DNA of 57,770 nt from Gammaproteobacteria bacterium (GTDB lineage: Bacteria > Pseudomonadota > Gammaproteobacteria > Legionellales > Legionellaceae). The stretch lies in NCBI GenBank assembly GCA_026399205.1, contig JAPLRL010000041.1, forward strand, positions 1-57,770, written 5' to 3'. Under the pieces are notes generated by a model, which did no database searches, was not told the origin of the DNA, and saw nothing but the letters and a program-made list of their open reading frames with translations. Both the position numbers and the translations under genes were made by a program. Positions 43,697-53,100 of the stretch are shown here, piece by piece. How positions within the stretch are numbered: the stretch's first letter is position 1; every line of letters starts with the position of its first letter.

Positions 43697-44097
43697 GTGG
43701 CATGACATCGAATAAGCCCTACTTAATAAGGGCGGTGTATGACTGGATTGTAGATAACGCATGTACGCCTTATTTATTAATCACCGTAGAACACGGCGGG
43801 GTAGAAGTCCCCACGTCATTTGTCCAAAATGGAAAAATTGTGTTTAATGTGTCCCCTACTGCGTGTAGGGGTTTACATTTAGGCAACGATCGCATTGTGT
43901 TTACTGCGCGCTTCTCTGGTGAATCCTTACAGGTTTCTTTTGTGCCACAGGCGGTATTGGCCATTTATGCGAAAGAAAATGGCAAAGGGATGGAATTTCC
44001 AGAAGATCCAGGCCCTTACATTGAGCAGCCATTAACGGCTCAGCCTAAAAAACGTGCTAAACCGTTTTTATCCTTAGTGAAGAAAGACAAAGAGTGA
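43693..44097 (+). CDS. sspB: ClpXP adaptor SspB
   Basis: 134 residues. The folded part (about 1-105) contains KPYLIRAVYDWIVDN, TPYLLITVEHGGVEVP and the peptide-binding surface NGKIVFNVSPTACRGL; a flexible tail ends with the basic KPFLSLVKKDKE, the segment that docks on the ClpX zinc domain. It delivers ssrA-tagged stalled-ribosome products to ClpXP, whose genes lie at 21185-23151. It shares four-base overlaps with sspA and with tsaE. Confidence 0.95.
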   Translation: MSGMTSNKPYLIRAVYDWIVDNACTPYLLITVEHGGVEVPTSFVQNGKIVFNVSPTACRGLHLGNDRIVFTARFSGESLQVSFVPQAVLAIYAKENGKGMEFPEDPGPYIEQPLTAQPKKRAKPFLSLVKKDKE

Positions 44098-44552
44098 AAC
44101 AGCAGTTTTTAGCTGATAGCCAGGCGACTGAGCAATGGGCTGCTCAGTTAGCACCCTGTCTTAATGCACCGTTTGTGTTGACGTTAAGGGGGGAGATTGG
44201 TGCGGGTAAGACCACCTTTGTGCGTGCGTTGCTTCGGCAACTCGGGTACCAAGCTGCGGTGAAAAGCCCCACTTTTTCCATTGTAGAAACCTATGTGTTG
44301 CCGTCAGTTCCTTGGGTATTTCATCATTTTGATCTCTATCGTATCCTAGAAGATGATCTAGATGTGATAGGATTTAGAGATTATTTTACAGAAGATGCCG
44401 TATGTTGTATTGAATGGCCAGAGCGAGCGGGTCGCTCCATTGGCTTGGTAGACTTGGACGTGTTGTTTGATATCGATGGAGAGGGCCGGCTTGCGCGCTT
44501 GAGTGCCGAGACGAGCAAAGGACATCACCTCATCAACCAGATAGTGAGCTAA
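44094..44552 (+). CDS. tsaE: tRNA t6A synthesis ATPase TsaE
   Basis: 152 residues from a GTG overlapping the sspB stop. Walker A is GEIGAGKTTFVRALL; SPTFSIVETY and FHHFDLYRI are the switch regions, and CCIEWPERAG is the hallmark C-terminal motif. It works with TsaB and TsaD to add threonylcarbamoyl to A37 of ANN-reading tRNAs. Position before amiC and mutL is the classical arrangement. Confidence 0.95.
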   Translation: MKQQFLADSQATEQWAAQLAPCLNAPFVLTLRGEIGAGKTTFVRALLRQLGYQAAVKSPTFSIVETYVLPSVPWVFHHFDLYRILEDDLDVIGFRDYFTEDAVCCIEWPERAGRSIGLVDLDVLFDIDGEGRLARLSAETSKGHHLINQIVS

Positions 44553-44555
44553 TGC

Positions 44556-45890
44556 ATGATGCAAAAACAAGTGTTTTGGTGTGTTTTATGGCTACTTAGT
44601 TGTTGTGTGAGTCAAGCAGCGACACTCCAAGCCGTTGAAGTACGCCAAGCGGCAGGTAAGACCTCCTTATTTTTTTCCTTAAGTGAACCGGTTAAGCATC
44701 GGGTATTTACCTTGGTTAACCCACAGCGTGTGGTGGTTGATTTTGACCGTACGCGCCTTTCTATGCGTTTACAAGATATTCATGTGGATCCGCGCTTTAT
44801 TAAGCGGGTGCGGAGTGGCCAACCTACGCCCGGCACTTTGCGTTTGGTGTTTGAAGTGACACACCGCATGACGCCTTATATGAATCGTTGGTCAAAAAAT
44901 CGATTAAACCAGGGGGTTCGTTTAGATTTAGCTGCGAAAGGAGAGGGGGTGCCTGCGCCTGTACTTCTTCCTGTGAAAGGCCGGCCGATTGCGGTTAAAC
45001 ATGCACCTAGTCGCGCATTGCGAACTGTGATTGTGGTTTTAGATCCTGGGCATGGCGGAAAAGATCCCGGTGCGCATGGTCCTCGCGGGACCAAAGAAAA
45101 AGACGTGGTGTTCCATATTGCTGAACGGTTGAAAACGTTAATCGATAGACAACCCGGGATGAAAGCAGTCTTGACCCGCAGAGGCGATTATTATCTAGGA
45201 CTCCGCGAGCGCTTAACGATTGCCAGACGCGATAATGCTGATATTTTTGTGTCTATTCACGCTGATGCGTTTCAAAACCCCCATTCTACGGGTGCATCGA
45301 TCTATGCTTTATCGCAAAGTGGGGCGACGAGTGAAGCCGCACGTTGGTTAGCTGAGAAGGAAAACAATTCAGAATTGGGCGGGGTGAATTTATCTGAATT
45401 AGATGATAAAAATGGCTTAGTGAGAACCGTGCTGATTGATTTATCGCAGACCGCTACGGTGGGTGCCAGCGTGCATATGGGTGAGCGATTGTTGAGAGAG
45501 CTTGATACCATGACCAACTTACATCATTCTCACGTAGAGCAAGCGCGCTTTGCGGTGTTGAAATCACCTGATATTCCATCGGTGTTGATTGAAACCGGGT
45601 TTATTTCTAATGTGCGAGAAGAGGCCAATTTACGCAGTATTGCCTACCAACAACGCTTAACGCAGGCTATTTTTAAAGGGATAAAAGGTTATTTTTGGGA
45701 ATATCCGCCACAGGGCACGTTTGTTGAGTATTGGTCTGAGCATCGGGTGCATCAGGTTGCGCGAGGCGAAACCTTAGAAAACATTGCTAAGCTTTATCGA
45801 ATGCCTGTGAAAGCGCTACAACAAGCCAATCATTTATCGGGTTTAAAGGTGAGTGTTGGACAGAAACTACGAATGCCATCATGGGCGTAA
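44556..45890 (+). CDS. amiC: N-acetylmuramoyl-L-alanine amidase, AMIN + Amidase_3 + LysM
   Basis: 444 residues with a signal peptide (VLWLLSCCVSQAA). An AMIN septum-targeting domain (about 23-115: AVEVRQAAGKTSLFFSL, RVVVDFDRTRL) precedes the zinc amidase (about 160-385). VVLDPGHGGKDPGAHG gives the first His, TKEKDVV the Glu, SIHADAF the second His and VLIETGFISN the catalytic Glu. A LysM domain closes it (HQVARGETLENIAKLY ... VSVGQKLRMP). It splits septal peptidoglycan in the periplasm during division. Its TAA is now formed at the edge of a miniature element: the 12-base TCATGGGCGTAA occurs both here and at the mutL start, showing that the two genes once overlapped. Confidence 0.96.
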   Translation: MMQKQVFWCVLWLLSCCVSQAATLQAVEVRQAAGKTSLFFSLSEPVKHRVFTLVNPQRVVVDFDRTRLSMRLQDIHVDPRFIKRVRSGQPTPGTLRLVFEVTHRMTPYMNRWSKNRLNQGVRLDLAAKGEGVPAPVLLPVKGRPIAVKHAPSRALRTVIVVLDPGHGGKDPGAHGPRGTKEKDVVFHIAERLKTLIDRQPGMKAVLTRRGDYYLGLRERLTIARRDNADIFVSIHADAFQNPHSTGASIYALSQSGATSEAARWLAEKENNSELGGVNLSELDDKNGLVRTVLIDLSQTATVGASVHMGERLLRELDTMTNLHHSHVEQARFAVLKSPDIPSVLIETGFISNVREEANLRSIAYQQRLTQAIFKGIKGYFWEYPPQGTFVEYWSEHRVHQVARGETLENIAKLYRMPVKALQQANHLSGLKVSVGQKLRMPSWA

Positions 45891-45994
45891 CTATCCACGT
45901 CATCCTGAGCGCTAGCGAAGGATCTCCTCCAGCTAGCAATGTGCCAATTTGTAGGAGATCCTTCGCTGACGCTCAGGATGACGTGCGGAGTTAC
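45887..45994. mobile_element. GTAACT-family element at the amiC-mutL junction
   Basis: 108 bp from GTAACTATCC to GCGGAGTTAC. TCATGGGC stands on both sides (45879-45886 and 45995-46002), and the next four bases GTAA are also shared. The insertion separated amiC from mutL yet kept the amiC stop and the mutL start. GGAG from its right end lies six bases before the mutL ATG. Confidence 0.9.
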
Positions 45995-45996
45995 TC

Positions 45997-47601
45997 ATGG
46001 GCGTAAAGATTCATCAATTATCGACCTTGGTGGCGAATCAAATTGCTGCCGGAGAAGTGGTGGAGCGCCCTGCTTCAGTTGTGAAAGAACTCTTAGAAAA
46101 TGCATTAGACGCCAAGGCAACACATCTTGTTGTTGAAGTGAGTTTTGGTGGGCTCAATGCTATCACCGTCAGTGATAATGGCGAAGGGATTTTGGAAGCT
46201 GATTTGCCTTTAGCGGTCATGCCGCATGCCACCAGTAAAATTTCCACGTTATCTGATCTCTCCTCTATTTATTCTATGGGGTTTCGTGGAGAAGCCTTGG
46301 CCAGTATTGCTTCCGTTTCTCGTCTCACCCTTCAATCGAGACCGCTTGAACAAGCGCATGCGATGCAGCTGACGATGACCGGTGATGAGGTGAGCCTACA
46401 AGAGTGCGCGCGCAGTCAAGGCACGACGGTGTGTGTAGAAGATCTTTTTTTTAATGCACCGGTACGCAAGCGTTTTTTAAAATCAGAGCGGACTGAATTT
46501 TTAGTCATCGATAAGTTAGTGCGTTATTTTTCATTAAGTGCACCCGAAATAAGTATAGAGTTCTACCATAATGGGCAGAACATTTTTACCTTACCCAAAG
46601 GCTTAACGGCGCAAACCAAAGCTCAGCGCGTGCAAAAAATAATGGGAAAAGCCTTTATGGATGCGGCGATTCCAATTGAAGTGACGATTGGTACCTTACG
46701 TTTAAGCGGCTGGGTCACACTGATTGAGTATGCAAGAAGTCAGCAAGATAGACTCTGGATCTATGTGAATAAACGGATGGTCAATGATAAGTTATTAAAT
46801 CATGCGATTAAACAAGCCTATGGTGAGCGGTTACATCCTGGTCGGTATCCGGCTTGTGTACTCTATCTTGAGATAGACGCACAGGCGGTGGATGTGAATG
46901 TGCATCCGACCAAACATGAATTACGCTTTCATGATCCTAGAATGGTCCATGATGCATTGCGCTCAGCGATTGAAGATGCGTTGAATCATGCTGTGCCTGT
47001 GCAAGAGGAAACATTGCCTATTCAAAAAGTGCCGCAATCGGCTGAGGCGAGCGTTGCAAAACAAGGTGAATGGGGTCAATGGCTCGCGATTGGTCAAACG
47101 CATGCCTTGATGGTGCGAGCACAACAGATTTATGTCTTAGATATACAGCAGCTCTCACAAGATTATTTAATGCAACAATTGCAGCAGACCCCACGCCCAT
47201 TTCCTTCGCGTCCTTTGTATATGCCCGTGAGTGTCAATATGCCTTGTGAGGGGGGCGTGGGGTTAGAAGCCTGCTTTGACCTGTTAGCACAAGTTGGTTT
47301 TTCATTAACCTGGGCAGGGGGCGATCGCTTATTGGTGCGCGCGTTGCCGGTGATGGTGCCGCAATTACAGCTGCAGTCTTTTATGCATGAGGTTTTGTTA
47401 CACCATGACACGCTGAGTCTCGCCATGTTGTTTAAGCGATTAGCCACTCATCAGGGCGTGGACGCGCAGTCTGCGAGCGAAGTAGAAAAATCAGAGTGGT
47501 TAACGTATTTGGATAGTTGCTCAACGTCAGAAAAACATCGGTATATGAGATTATTCACGCGAGAGCATTGTCAGCGTGTTTTTGGAGAGTTGGTGGTATA
47601 A
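45997..47601 (+). CDS. mutL: DNA mismatch repair protein MutL
   Basis: 534 residues, rather short for the family (about 600) because the linker (about 330-355) is brief. The N-terminal GHKL ATPase carries IAAGEVVERPASVVKELLENALDA, TVSDNGEGI and GFRGEALASIASVS. VNVHPTKHELRF marks the end of the transducer domain. The C-terminal 180 residues form the dimerisation domain (WGQWLAIGQTHALMVRAQQIYVLDI), without an obvious DQHAxxE endonuclease motif, so this is a MutL that would rely on MutH, as in enterobacteria. The ATG uses a GGAG contributed by the miniature element immediately upstream. Confidence 0.96.
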   Translation: MGVKIHQLSTLVANQIAAGEVVERPASVVKELLENALDAKATHLVVEVSFGGLNAITVSDNGEGILEADLPLAVMPHATSKISTLSDLSSIYSMGFRGEALASIASVSRLTLQSRPLEQAHAMQLTMTGDEVSLQECARSQGTTVCVEDLFFNAPVRKRFLKSERTEFLVIDKLVRYFSLSAPEISIEFYHNGQNIFTLPKGLTAQTKAQRVQKIMGKAFMDAAIPIEVTIGTLRLSGWVTLIEYARSQQDRLWIYVNKRMVNDKLLNHAIKQAYGERLHPGRYPACVLYLEIDAQAVDVNVHPTKHELRFHDPRMVHDALRSAIEDALNHAVPVQEETLPIQKVPQSAEASVAKQGEWGQWLAIGQTHALMVRAQQIYVLDIQQLSQDYLMQQLQQTPRPFPSRPLYMPVSVNMPCEGGVGLEACFDLLAQVGFSLTWAGGDRLLVRALPVMVPQLQLQSFMHEVLLHHDTLSLAMLFKRLATHQGVDAQSASEVEKSEWLTYLDSCSTSEKHRYMRLFTREHCQRVFGELVV

Positions 47602-47605
47602 TTCA

Positions 47606-47688
47606 TAGGTACACGTCATCCCGAACGCAGTGAGGGATCTCCACCAGGTAGCAGGAGATCTCTCACTGCGTTCGGGATGACGTAGGGC
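47606..47688. repeat. Truncated GTAACT-family repeat after mutL
   Basis: AGGTACACGTCATCCCGAAC and the complementary CGTTCGGGATGACGT bracket a short loop. The terminal GTAACT/AGTTAC are absent. It begins a few bases after the mutL stop. Confidence 0.7.
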
Positions 47689-47708
47689 GCGGGCAATTAA
47701 GCAAAATC

Positions 47709-47822
47709 GTAACTCCCCACGTCATCCTGAGCGTTAGCGAAGGATCTCCTGCTAATTAGCACATTGATAGCTGAGGGAGATCCTTCTCTGACGCTCAGGA
47801 TGACGTGTACCTGGGCAGTTAC
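47709..47822. mobile_element. GTAACT-family element before the zinc-finger gene
   Basis: 114 bp, GTAACTCCCC to CTGGGCAGTTAC. The flanks GCAAAATC (47701-47708) and GCAAAATT (47823-47830) agree at 7 of 8 bases. Confidence 0.85.
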
Positions 47823-47851
47823 GCAAAATTAATATTGGAGGATCTAAACAC

Positions 47852-48046
47852 ATGAGCAAACACGAAAAAGCAGTTCCCGCGGCTACACCCATTCGAATTC
47901 ACCCATCCGACTTACCCCTCAGTTGCCCAAGGCCTGGGGTGCCTGTGTGGAATTTACATCCTAAAGTCTATTTACCCATCGATAAAACCGGTGAAGAAGA
48001 ATGTCCTTATTGTTCGGCGCATTATGTCTTAGAGGAAGCCAAATAA
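47852..48046 (+). CDS. Zinc-finger (CHCC-type) domain protein
   Basis: 64 residues. The metal site is Cys in DLPLSCP, His in WNLHPKVYLP and CPYC in EEECPYCSAHYVL, the pattern of the zf-CHCC family (the bacterial relatives of mitochondrial complex I subunit NDUFS6). Its function in bacteria is not settled. TATTGGAGGATC provides a strong ribosome-binding site. The next gene starts at the very next base after the stop, so the two are coupled. Confidence 0.85.
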   Translation: MSKHEKAVPAATPIRIHPSDLPLSCPRPGVPVWNLHPKVYLPIDKTGEEECPYCSAHYVLEEAK

Positions 48047-49078
48047 ATGGGGGCGCCCAACTCCATTGTTGTTGTGCGTTTGTCGGCATTGGGTGATGTG
48101 CTGATGTTTGTGCCGTTGATTCGTACGTTACAACACTATTTTCCAAACGCCACCTTAACGTGGGTGATCTCTCGCCCTGCGTATGATTTGGTTGAGGGGC
48201 TAGAGGGCGTGGAGTTTATGGTCATTGAAAAACCCAAAGGCATTCGTGATTATTATCGATTGTATCAGCAATTTAAAGGCCGATCGTTTGATGTGTTGTT
48301 AGCCGCGCAAGCGAGTTTTAGCGCCAATATAGTCTATCCGTTGATTCGGGCAAAGCGCAAAATTGGCTATGACTATCTACGCGCCAAAGACGGACATGGT
48401 TGGTTTGTGAATGAATCGATTGGTGAAGGGTGTGATCATACGCTAGAAGGCTTTTTACGCTTTGGGAAGGCGATTGGCGCGACGCTCCCAGTGATTCGTT
48501 GGGATTTACCCATCTCAGAAGAAGACCGAGCCTGGGTGAAAGCCCAAGTCCCGATGCAACGGCCGATTTTAGTGATAAACCCTGCTGCAAGCAAGCCTGA
48601 GCGCAGCTGGTTAATCGATCGCTACTGTAGCATTGCGAAGATGGCACCATCGCGTTGGGGCGTTCAGGTGGTGTTAACAGGCGGTCCTGGCGCACATGAT
48701 CGAGATTTCGCCGAGCAAATTCAACGCGCTGCACCAGATTGCATCAATATGGTCGGTAAAACCAAACCCAAACAGTTATTGGCCTTGATTGAGGCCGCAT
48801 CGGGCGTACTCTGTCCTGATACTGGGCCTTCCCATATGGGGGCGAGTGTTTCAACCCCTGTGGTTGCTTTACATGCGGTCACTGGGGCGGGGGTTTCCGG
48901 GCCATATCCTTATTTAGACCTAGCGGTAGATTATTATCCACAGGCTTTACGATCGATTTTACATCTTGAACCCGGCCAACAAGTGTGGGGCACGCATGTT
49001 CATGATAATGCTGCTATGGCCTTAATTCCGGTTGATGCGGTGGTTGCAAAGCTAGATAGGATATTAATGCCGTCATGA
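48047..49078 (+). CDS. Glycosyltransferase family 9 (heptosyltransferase-like)
   Basis: 343 residues. The GT9 GT-B fold shows in IVVVRLSALGDVLMFVPLI (acceptor loop with Asp), NPAASKPERSW at the start of the nucleotide-binding half, and CPDTGPSHMGASVSTPVVAL as the donor-binding motif. Such enzymes add heptose (or a related sugar) to the lipopolysaccharide core on the inner face of the inner membrane. Which step it performs is not evident. It starts immediately after the zinc-finger gene and overlaps miaA by four bases. Confidence 0.9.
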   Translation: MGAPNSIVVVRLSALGDVLMFVPLIRTLQHYFPNATLTWVISRPAYDLVEGLEGVEFMVIEKPKGIRDYYRLYQQFKGRSFDVLLAAQASFSANIVYPLIRAKRKIGYDYLRAKDGHGWFVNESIGEGCDHTLEGFLRFGKAIGATLPVIRWDLPISEEDRAWVKAQVPMQRPILVINPAASKPERSWLIDRYCSIAKMAPSRWGVQVVLTGGPGAHDRDFAEQIQRAAPDCINMVGKTKPKQLLALIEAASGVLCPDTGPSHMGASVSTPVVALHAVTGAGVSGPYPYLDLAVDYYPQALRSILHLEPGQQVWGTHVHDNAAMALIPVDAVVAKLDRILMPS

Positions 49079-49995
49079 TCCTTTGTCTTTTAGGCCCAAC
49101 AGCTTCAGGAAAAACAGATCTCACTCTGTCATTGGCAAAAAAATTCCCCATAGAACTCATCAGCGTAGATTCTGCACTCATCTACAAAGGCATGGATATT
49201 GGCACAGCCAAACCAACGCCAGCTGAGCGTGCAGCATGCCCCCACCATCTGATTGATATTTTAACCCCCGTTGAAACCTATTCAGCCGCAGATTTCGTAA
49301 GCCAAGCGAAAATATTGATTGAAGCCATCTTAAAACGCGGAAACACACCCGTTTTAGTCGGCGGCACCATGCTCTATTTTCACGCTTTACAACAAGGCCT
49401 ATCGATACTCCCACCGTCTAATCCGGCGGTTAGACAAGACATAGAAGCCCTTGCAGCACAATCAGGCTGGGAAGCCATTCACCAGCAGTTACAACAGGTT
49501 GACCCAGTCTCCGCTGCGCGCATTCATCCCCAAGATCCCCAGCGCTTATGCCGTGCCTTAGAGGTCTATCGTTTGACAGGACAGCCCTTATCCCTGTTAC
49601 AAGCCCAGTCTTTGGAGAGGCCCCCTTATCAATTTATGAATGCATTATTATGCCCGATGAATCGAGCCTGGCTACACGAGCGCATTGCAACGCGCTTTGA
49701 TCAGATGATCAAACAAGGCCTAGTCGCAGAAGTAGAGTCTTTGTTATCAAAATGGCCTGACGCCAGAACAAAACCCGCCATGCGCTCAGTGGGCTACCGC
49801 CAAGTGATTTTATACTTAGACGGCAAGCTCAGTTATGATGACATGATCGAACGCGGCATCATTGCAACAAGACAACTAGCCAAACGCCAATGCACCTGGC
49901 TACGCTCCTGGCCAGAAGGTGTAAAGCTAGATCCCGAAGACAAGACCACCTGCGAAAAAGAAATAGAGCGCCTTATAAAATCGCAAGCAAGATAA
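49075..49995 (+). CDS. miaA: tRNA dimethylallyltransferase
   Basis: 306 residues. LLGPTASGKTDLTL is the P-loop; ISVDSALIYKGMDIGTAKPT and PVLVGGTMLYFHALQQG are the substrate-binding motifs, and AMRSVGYRQVILYLDG is the conserved C-terminal block. It places an isopentenyl group on A37 of tRNAs reading UNN codons. mutL and miaA are usually adjacent; here two genes and two miniature repeats lie between. hfq, which often follows miaA, is absent here. Confidence 0.97.
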   Translation: MILCLLGPTASGKTDLTLSLAKKFPIELISVDSALIYKGMDIGTAKPTPAERAACPHHLIDILTPVETYSAADFVSQAKILIEAILKRGNTPVLVGGTMLYFHALQQGLSILPPSNPAVRQDIEALAAQSGWEAIHQQLQQVDPVSAARIHPQDPQRLCRALEVYRLTGQPLSLLQAQSLERPPYQFMNALLCPMNRAWLHERIATRFDQMIKQGLVAEVESLLSKWPDARTKPAMRSVGYRQVILYLDGKLSYDDMIERGIIATRQLAKRQCTWLRSWPEGVKLDPEDKTTCEKEIERLIKSQAR

Positions 49996-50014
49996 CCGTG
50001 ATGGCACAAAACAC

Positions 50015-50098
50015 GTAGGGTGGACAAAGGAGCCAAACACAGACCCAACAGGCCACGAGAAACCACCAGGCGACGTGTCCACCGGTGGCTCGGACCCC
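50015..50098. repeat. GTAGGGTGGACAAAGGAGC repeat, left half only
   Basis: Starts GTAGGGTGGACAAAGGAGCC and reaches GGCGACGTGTCCACCGGTGG, then loses similarity to the full copies. It lies between miaA and the convergent coiled-coil gene. Confidence 0.7.
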
Positions 50099-50128
50099 AA
50101 ACAGAGAGAGCCCTTAACGAGCCGTCCT

Positions 50129-53100
50129 CTAGTGTCTAAAAGATTGATTTGGTGTTTCTGGATCATCCTCACACCCATTATTTTCTTCTGACTCACCTTG
50201 TTCGCTTGGTGTGGTCAGTACGTTTGTTTTCTTTAATGCGTTATCTACGTTTTCATCTTTAGCCGTTATCTCAGCTCCTTTGTTTTCTGCGCTTATCTCT
50301 TTTGGAGTGTCTTGCTCAGTGGGTGTTTTATTTTTTTCTTGGGCAACCTGTTGATCGTACTTTTCTCTGACCGATTTGTTGGGCAGATCTATTAACTCAG
50401 TGAAAGTTTTTTTAAATGCCTTATTGATCTCTGTATTGCCGGTTATAGTATTTTTTTCGTCAATACATTGATTAAGCATTTCTTTTGTTTCTATGTTTCT
50501 GTTATATTTTATAATTTGTATGTCAGCTGCTTTTTGGGAGGCTATTGCAGCATCCCGTGCGTCTAATTTTGCAACGTCCTCTTCTGACATCAATACAAGC
50601 TTGAGACTCTCGCTGAATTGAGTCCAGATCTTAATGAAAGCTTTTACGGCGGTCCAAAAAAGATTTAAGTCTGGGTCTTTACCGACTTCGGACTCATCGA
50701 AACCGACTTTGGACTCATCGACGAAATCAAAATCACTAGCCGCGTTAATGCTCTCCATTTCTGTAGAAAATTTATCGAAAGTTTGCTTAAGCATTCCTTC
50801 AGCTTCGTTAATTCCGAGGATTAAGTCATTATAAAAGCTCATTTTTATCCGATCAATATTCTCAATAAACGTAGGGGAGTCTGTTGGGTCTGTATTATTG
50901 AAAAGAAAATTTTTCATCTCAGATGCAAATCTATCCTCTGCTTTGATGACGCCCTTTATAATAAATTCTCTAACGTTGTTTAATTCCATGATTGCAGGAC
51001 TCAGTAAATTTTTATTTTCCATCATGTATTGCTGTGGGTTTTCTAAAAATTTTTTTCTGGCTTCATCGCCAAATCTTTTTTCAATCAAATTAGCCATTTC
51101 GGTGTTTATGAGGCTAACATACCGCTTAGAATGGTGCATCACCGAAGGGGTGATGTGTATCTCGAGCTGAGCTAGTTTTTCATGAATCTTCTTTACGTTT
51201 TCTTCTTGTTCGTCTGCTTCCTTGATCGCTTTCTCCATATCTGTTCGCCATGTTTCAAATCTAGATAAGCCATCTTTATTTTCTGGGTCTTGTAGAGCCT
51301 CGATGATGAGGTTATATTGAGATTTAAGATGAGTGACGTGAGCAAAAGCCTCATCCATCTTCTTGTAAGCGGCTGTTAATTCCGGTTGAAATGCTCGACG
51401 ACGCATATCTGTAAATTCTGTTATTTGGCCAGTAGTGATGTGATGAGAAAGGAGTCTCGGTCCTATATCTTGTATGGCATTATTTCGAAATGCCATAATG
51501 CGATCACTTAAGGATTGACGTACACTTGAGAGCTCAATCGAATCGTCGCTTATTATCTCTTGCCTGAGTCTTTCTATTGTTAATTCTTTCTCAAGTTTCA
51601 TGAGGTTACTGCCTTTTTCAGCTACATCGGCTCTATTTTTAATGATGAGCTCTTCTATAACAGAGATTTGTTGCCGGTTGGTTTTTATTAGATTTAAGAG
51701 ATCTTCATCATTGTTTTGTGTTTCGAGGAAAAAGTTATAGAGCGCAGCATCCGTTTCGGCTACCTTTGTTTTCATATCCAAAACCACAGCCTCGCTCCGC
51801 GCTATTTCTGCATTGATTTTATTGATTTCAGTTTTACCGATATTGATGGTTTGTTCGAGTTCTAAGATCTTCTCATCTATTTCTTCTGGATCCAACGGAG
51901 CCAGTGGCAGGCCGCATGCTTGTTTTATCTTGTTTAGTTGAGAGGTCATCTCATCAAAAATTTGCGTTTTGATGAAATTGATATCCTCATCAACATCTGC
52001 GCTAGCTTTTTCAAATGCTATCATCTCCTTATTCATCTCTTCGAGTAACGATTTAATAGTATTTTCGATCTCAATCCACTGACTTTCTAAGTTTGTGTTT
52101 TTTAGACGTTGTTGGTTTTCTTTGATCTTCTGAATGAGGGTAGTGAGCGTTTCCAAGTGCTTAGAGGCTGTCTCTAATGAATTAGATTTTTTGATATATG
52201 ATTCCAGATCTAGCCCATCTAGTTCCTCTTTTTGCATATTAGTAATCAATTTTGATTGAGTTAAATCAGGCGTAACAGCGCCTATGAATAAAAGACGCTC
52301 TACCGCTGGCAATCTAGATAGGTTGATATGAGTTAATTGGCTGTTAAAAATCTCAAGATTTGCAGCAGTCTTAGGGTTTTTTTTCTTCCAGTCGTCACCT
52401 AAAAGAGTCACAAACGGAGGCGTAGAGGGGGTAATTGGAGAATTTGATTCTAATTTATTCAGCAGCCTGGTTTCTAATGCCGTGATAAGAGCCGATTTTC
52501 CTTTAAAGTTGAAGTCATCATGATTGAGTATTTTAATAATGAGTTCGATCTTCTCTTTAAGTATTCTCTTTGGAGTAGGGTCTAATAAGGAAAATTGTTC
52601 GGACTGTTCAATGGCATCCAGTTCTTTTAATGCAGTTTCCAGTGATTGATGGAGAGCATCTCTGGCTGCGTTGATGACATTTTCATCGGTTGAATCTAAT
52701 AATTTTTTTCTTTCGTGCAATGACTGACATGCTGTCTCGTATTGTGGAGAGCCTGATTGAGTGTTGTTAATAGCTCTCACCAATCTTTGTGTGATTGGAT
52801 CGCTATCTAAGTATGGATTATCTTTAGTAGGGTCTGCTTTTTTCGTTGCACTTAATTGAGATGTATTCTCAACGGGGCTTACCTCGGCGGTTTTGACTTC
52901 ATTGGGTTGTGTTGTGTTATCTTGTGTTAATAAAGCATTAAATATCTCAAGATTTGTGGCATTTTTAGGGTTCTTTTCTTTCCAGTCGGTTCCTAACAGG
53001 TCTACGAACGAGGGTTTAAATTGGGTGGTTGGGGCAATTTCATTAATCAATCTGGTTGTTAATTCACGTTCAAGTTTATTTTTATCTTTAAAATTAAAAT

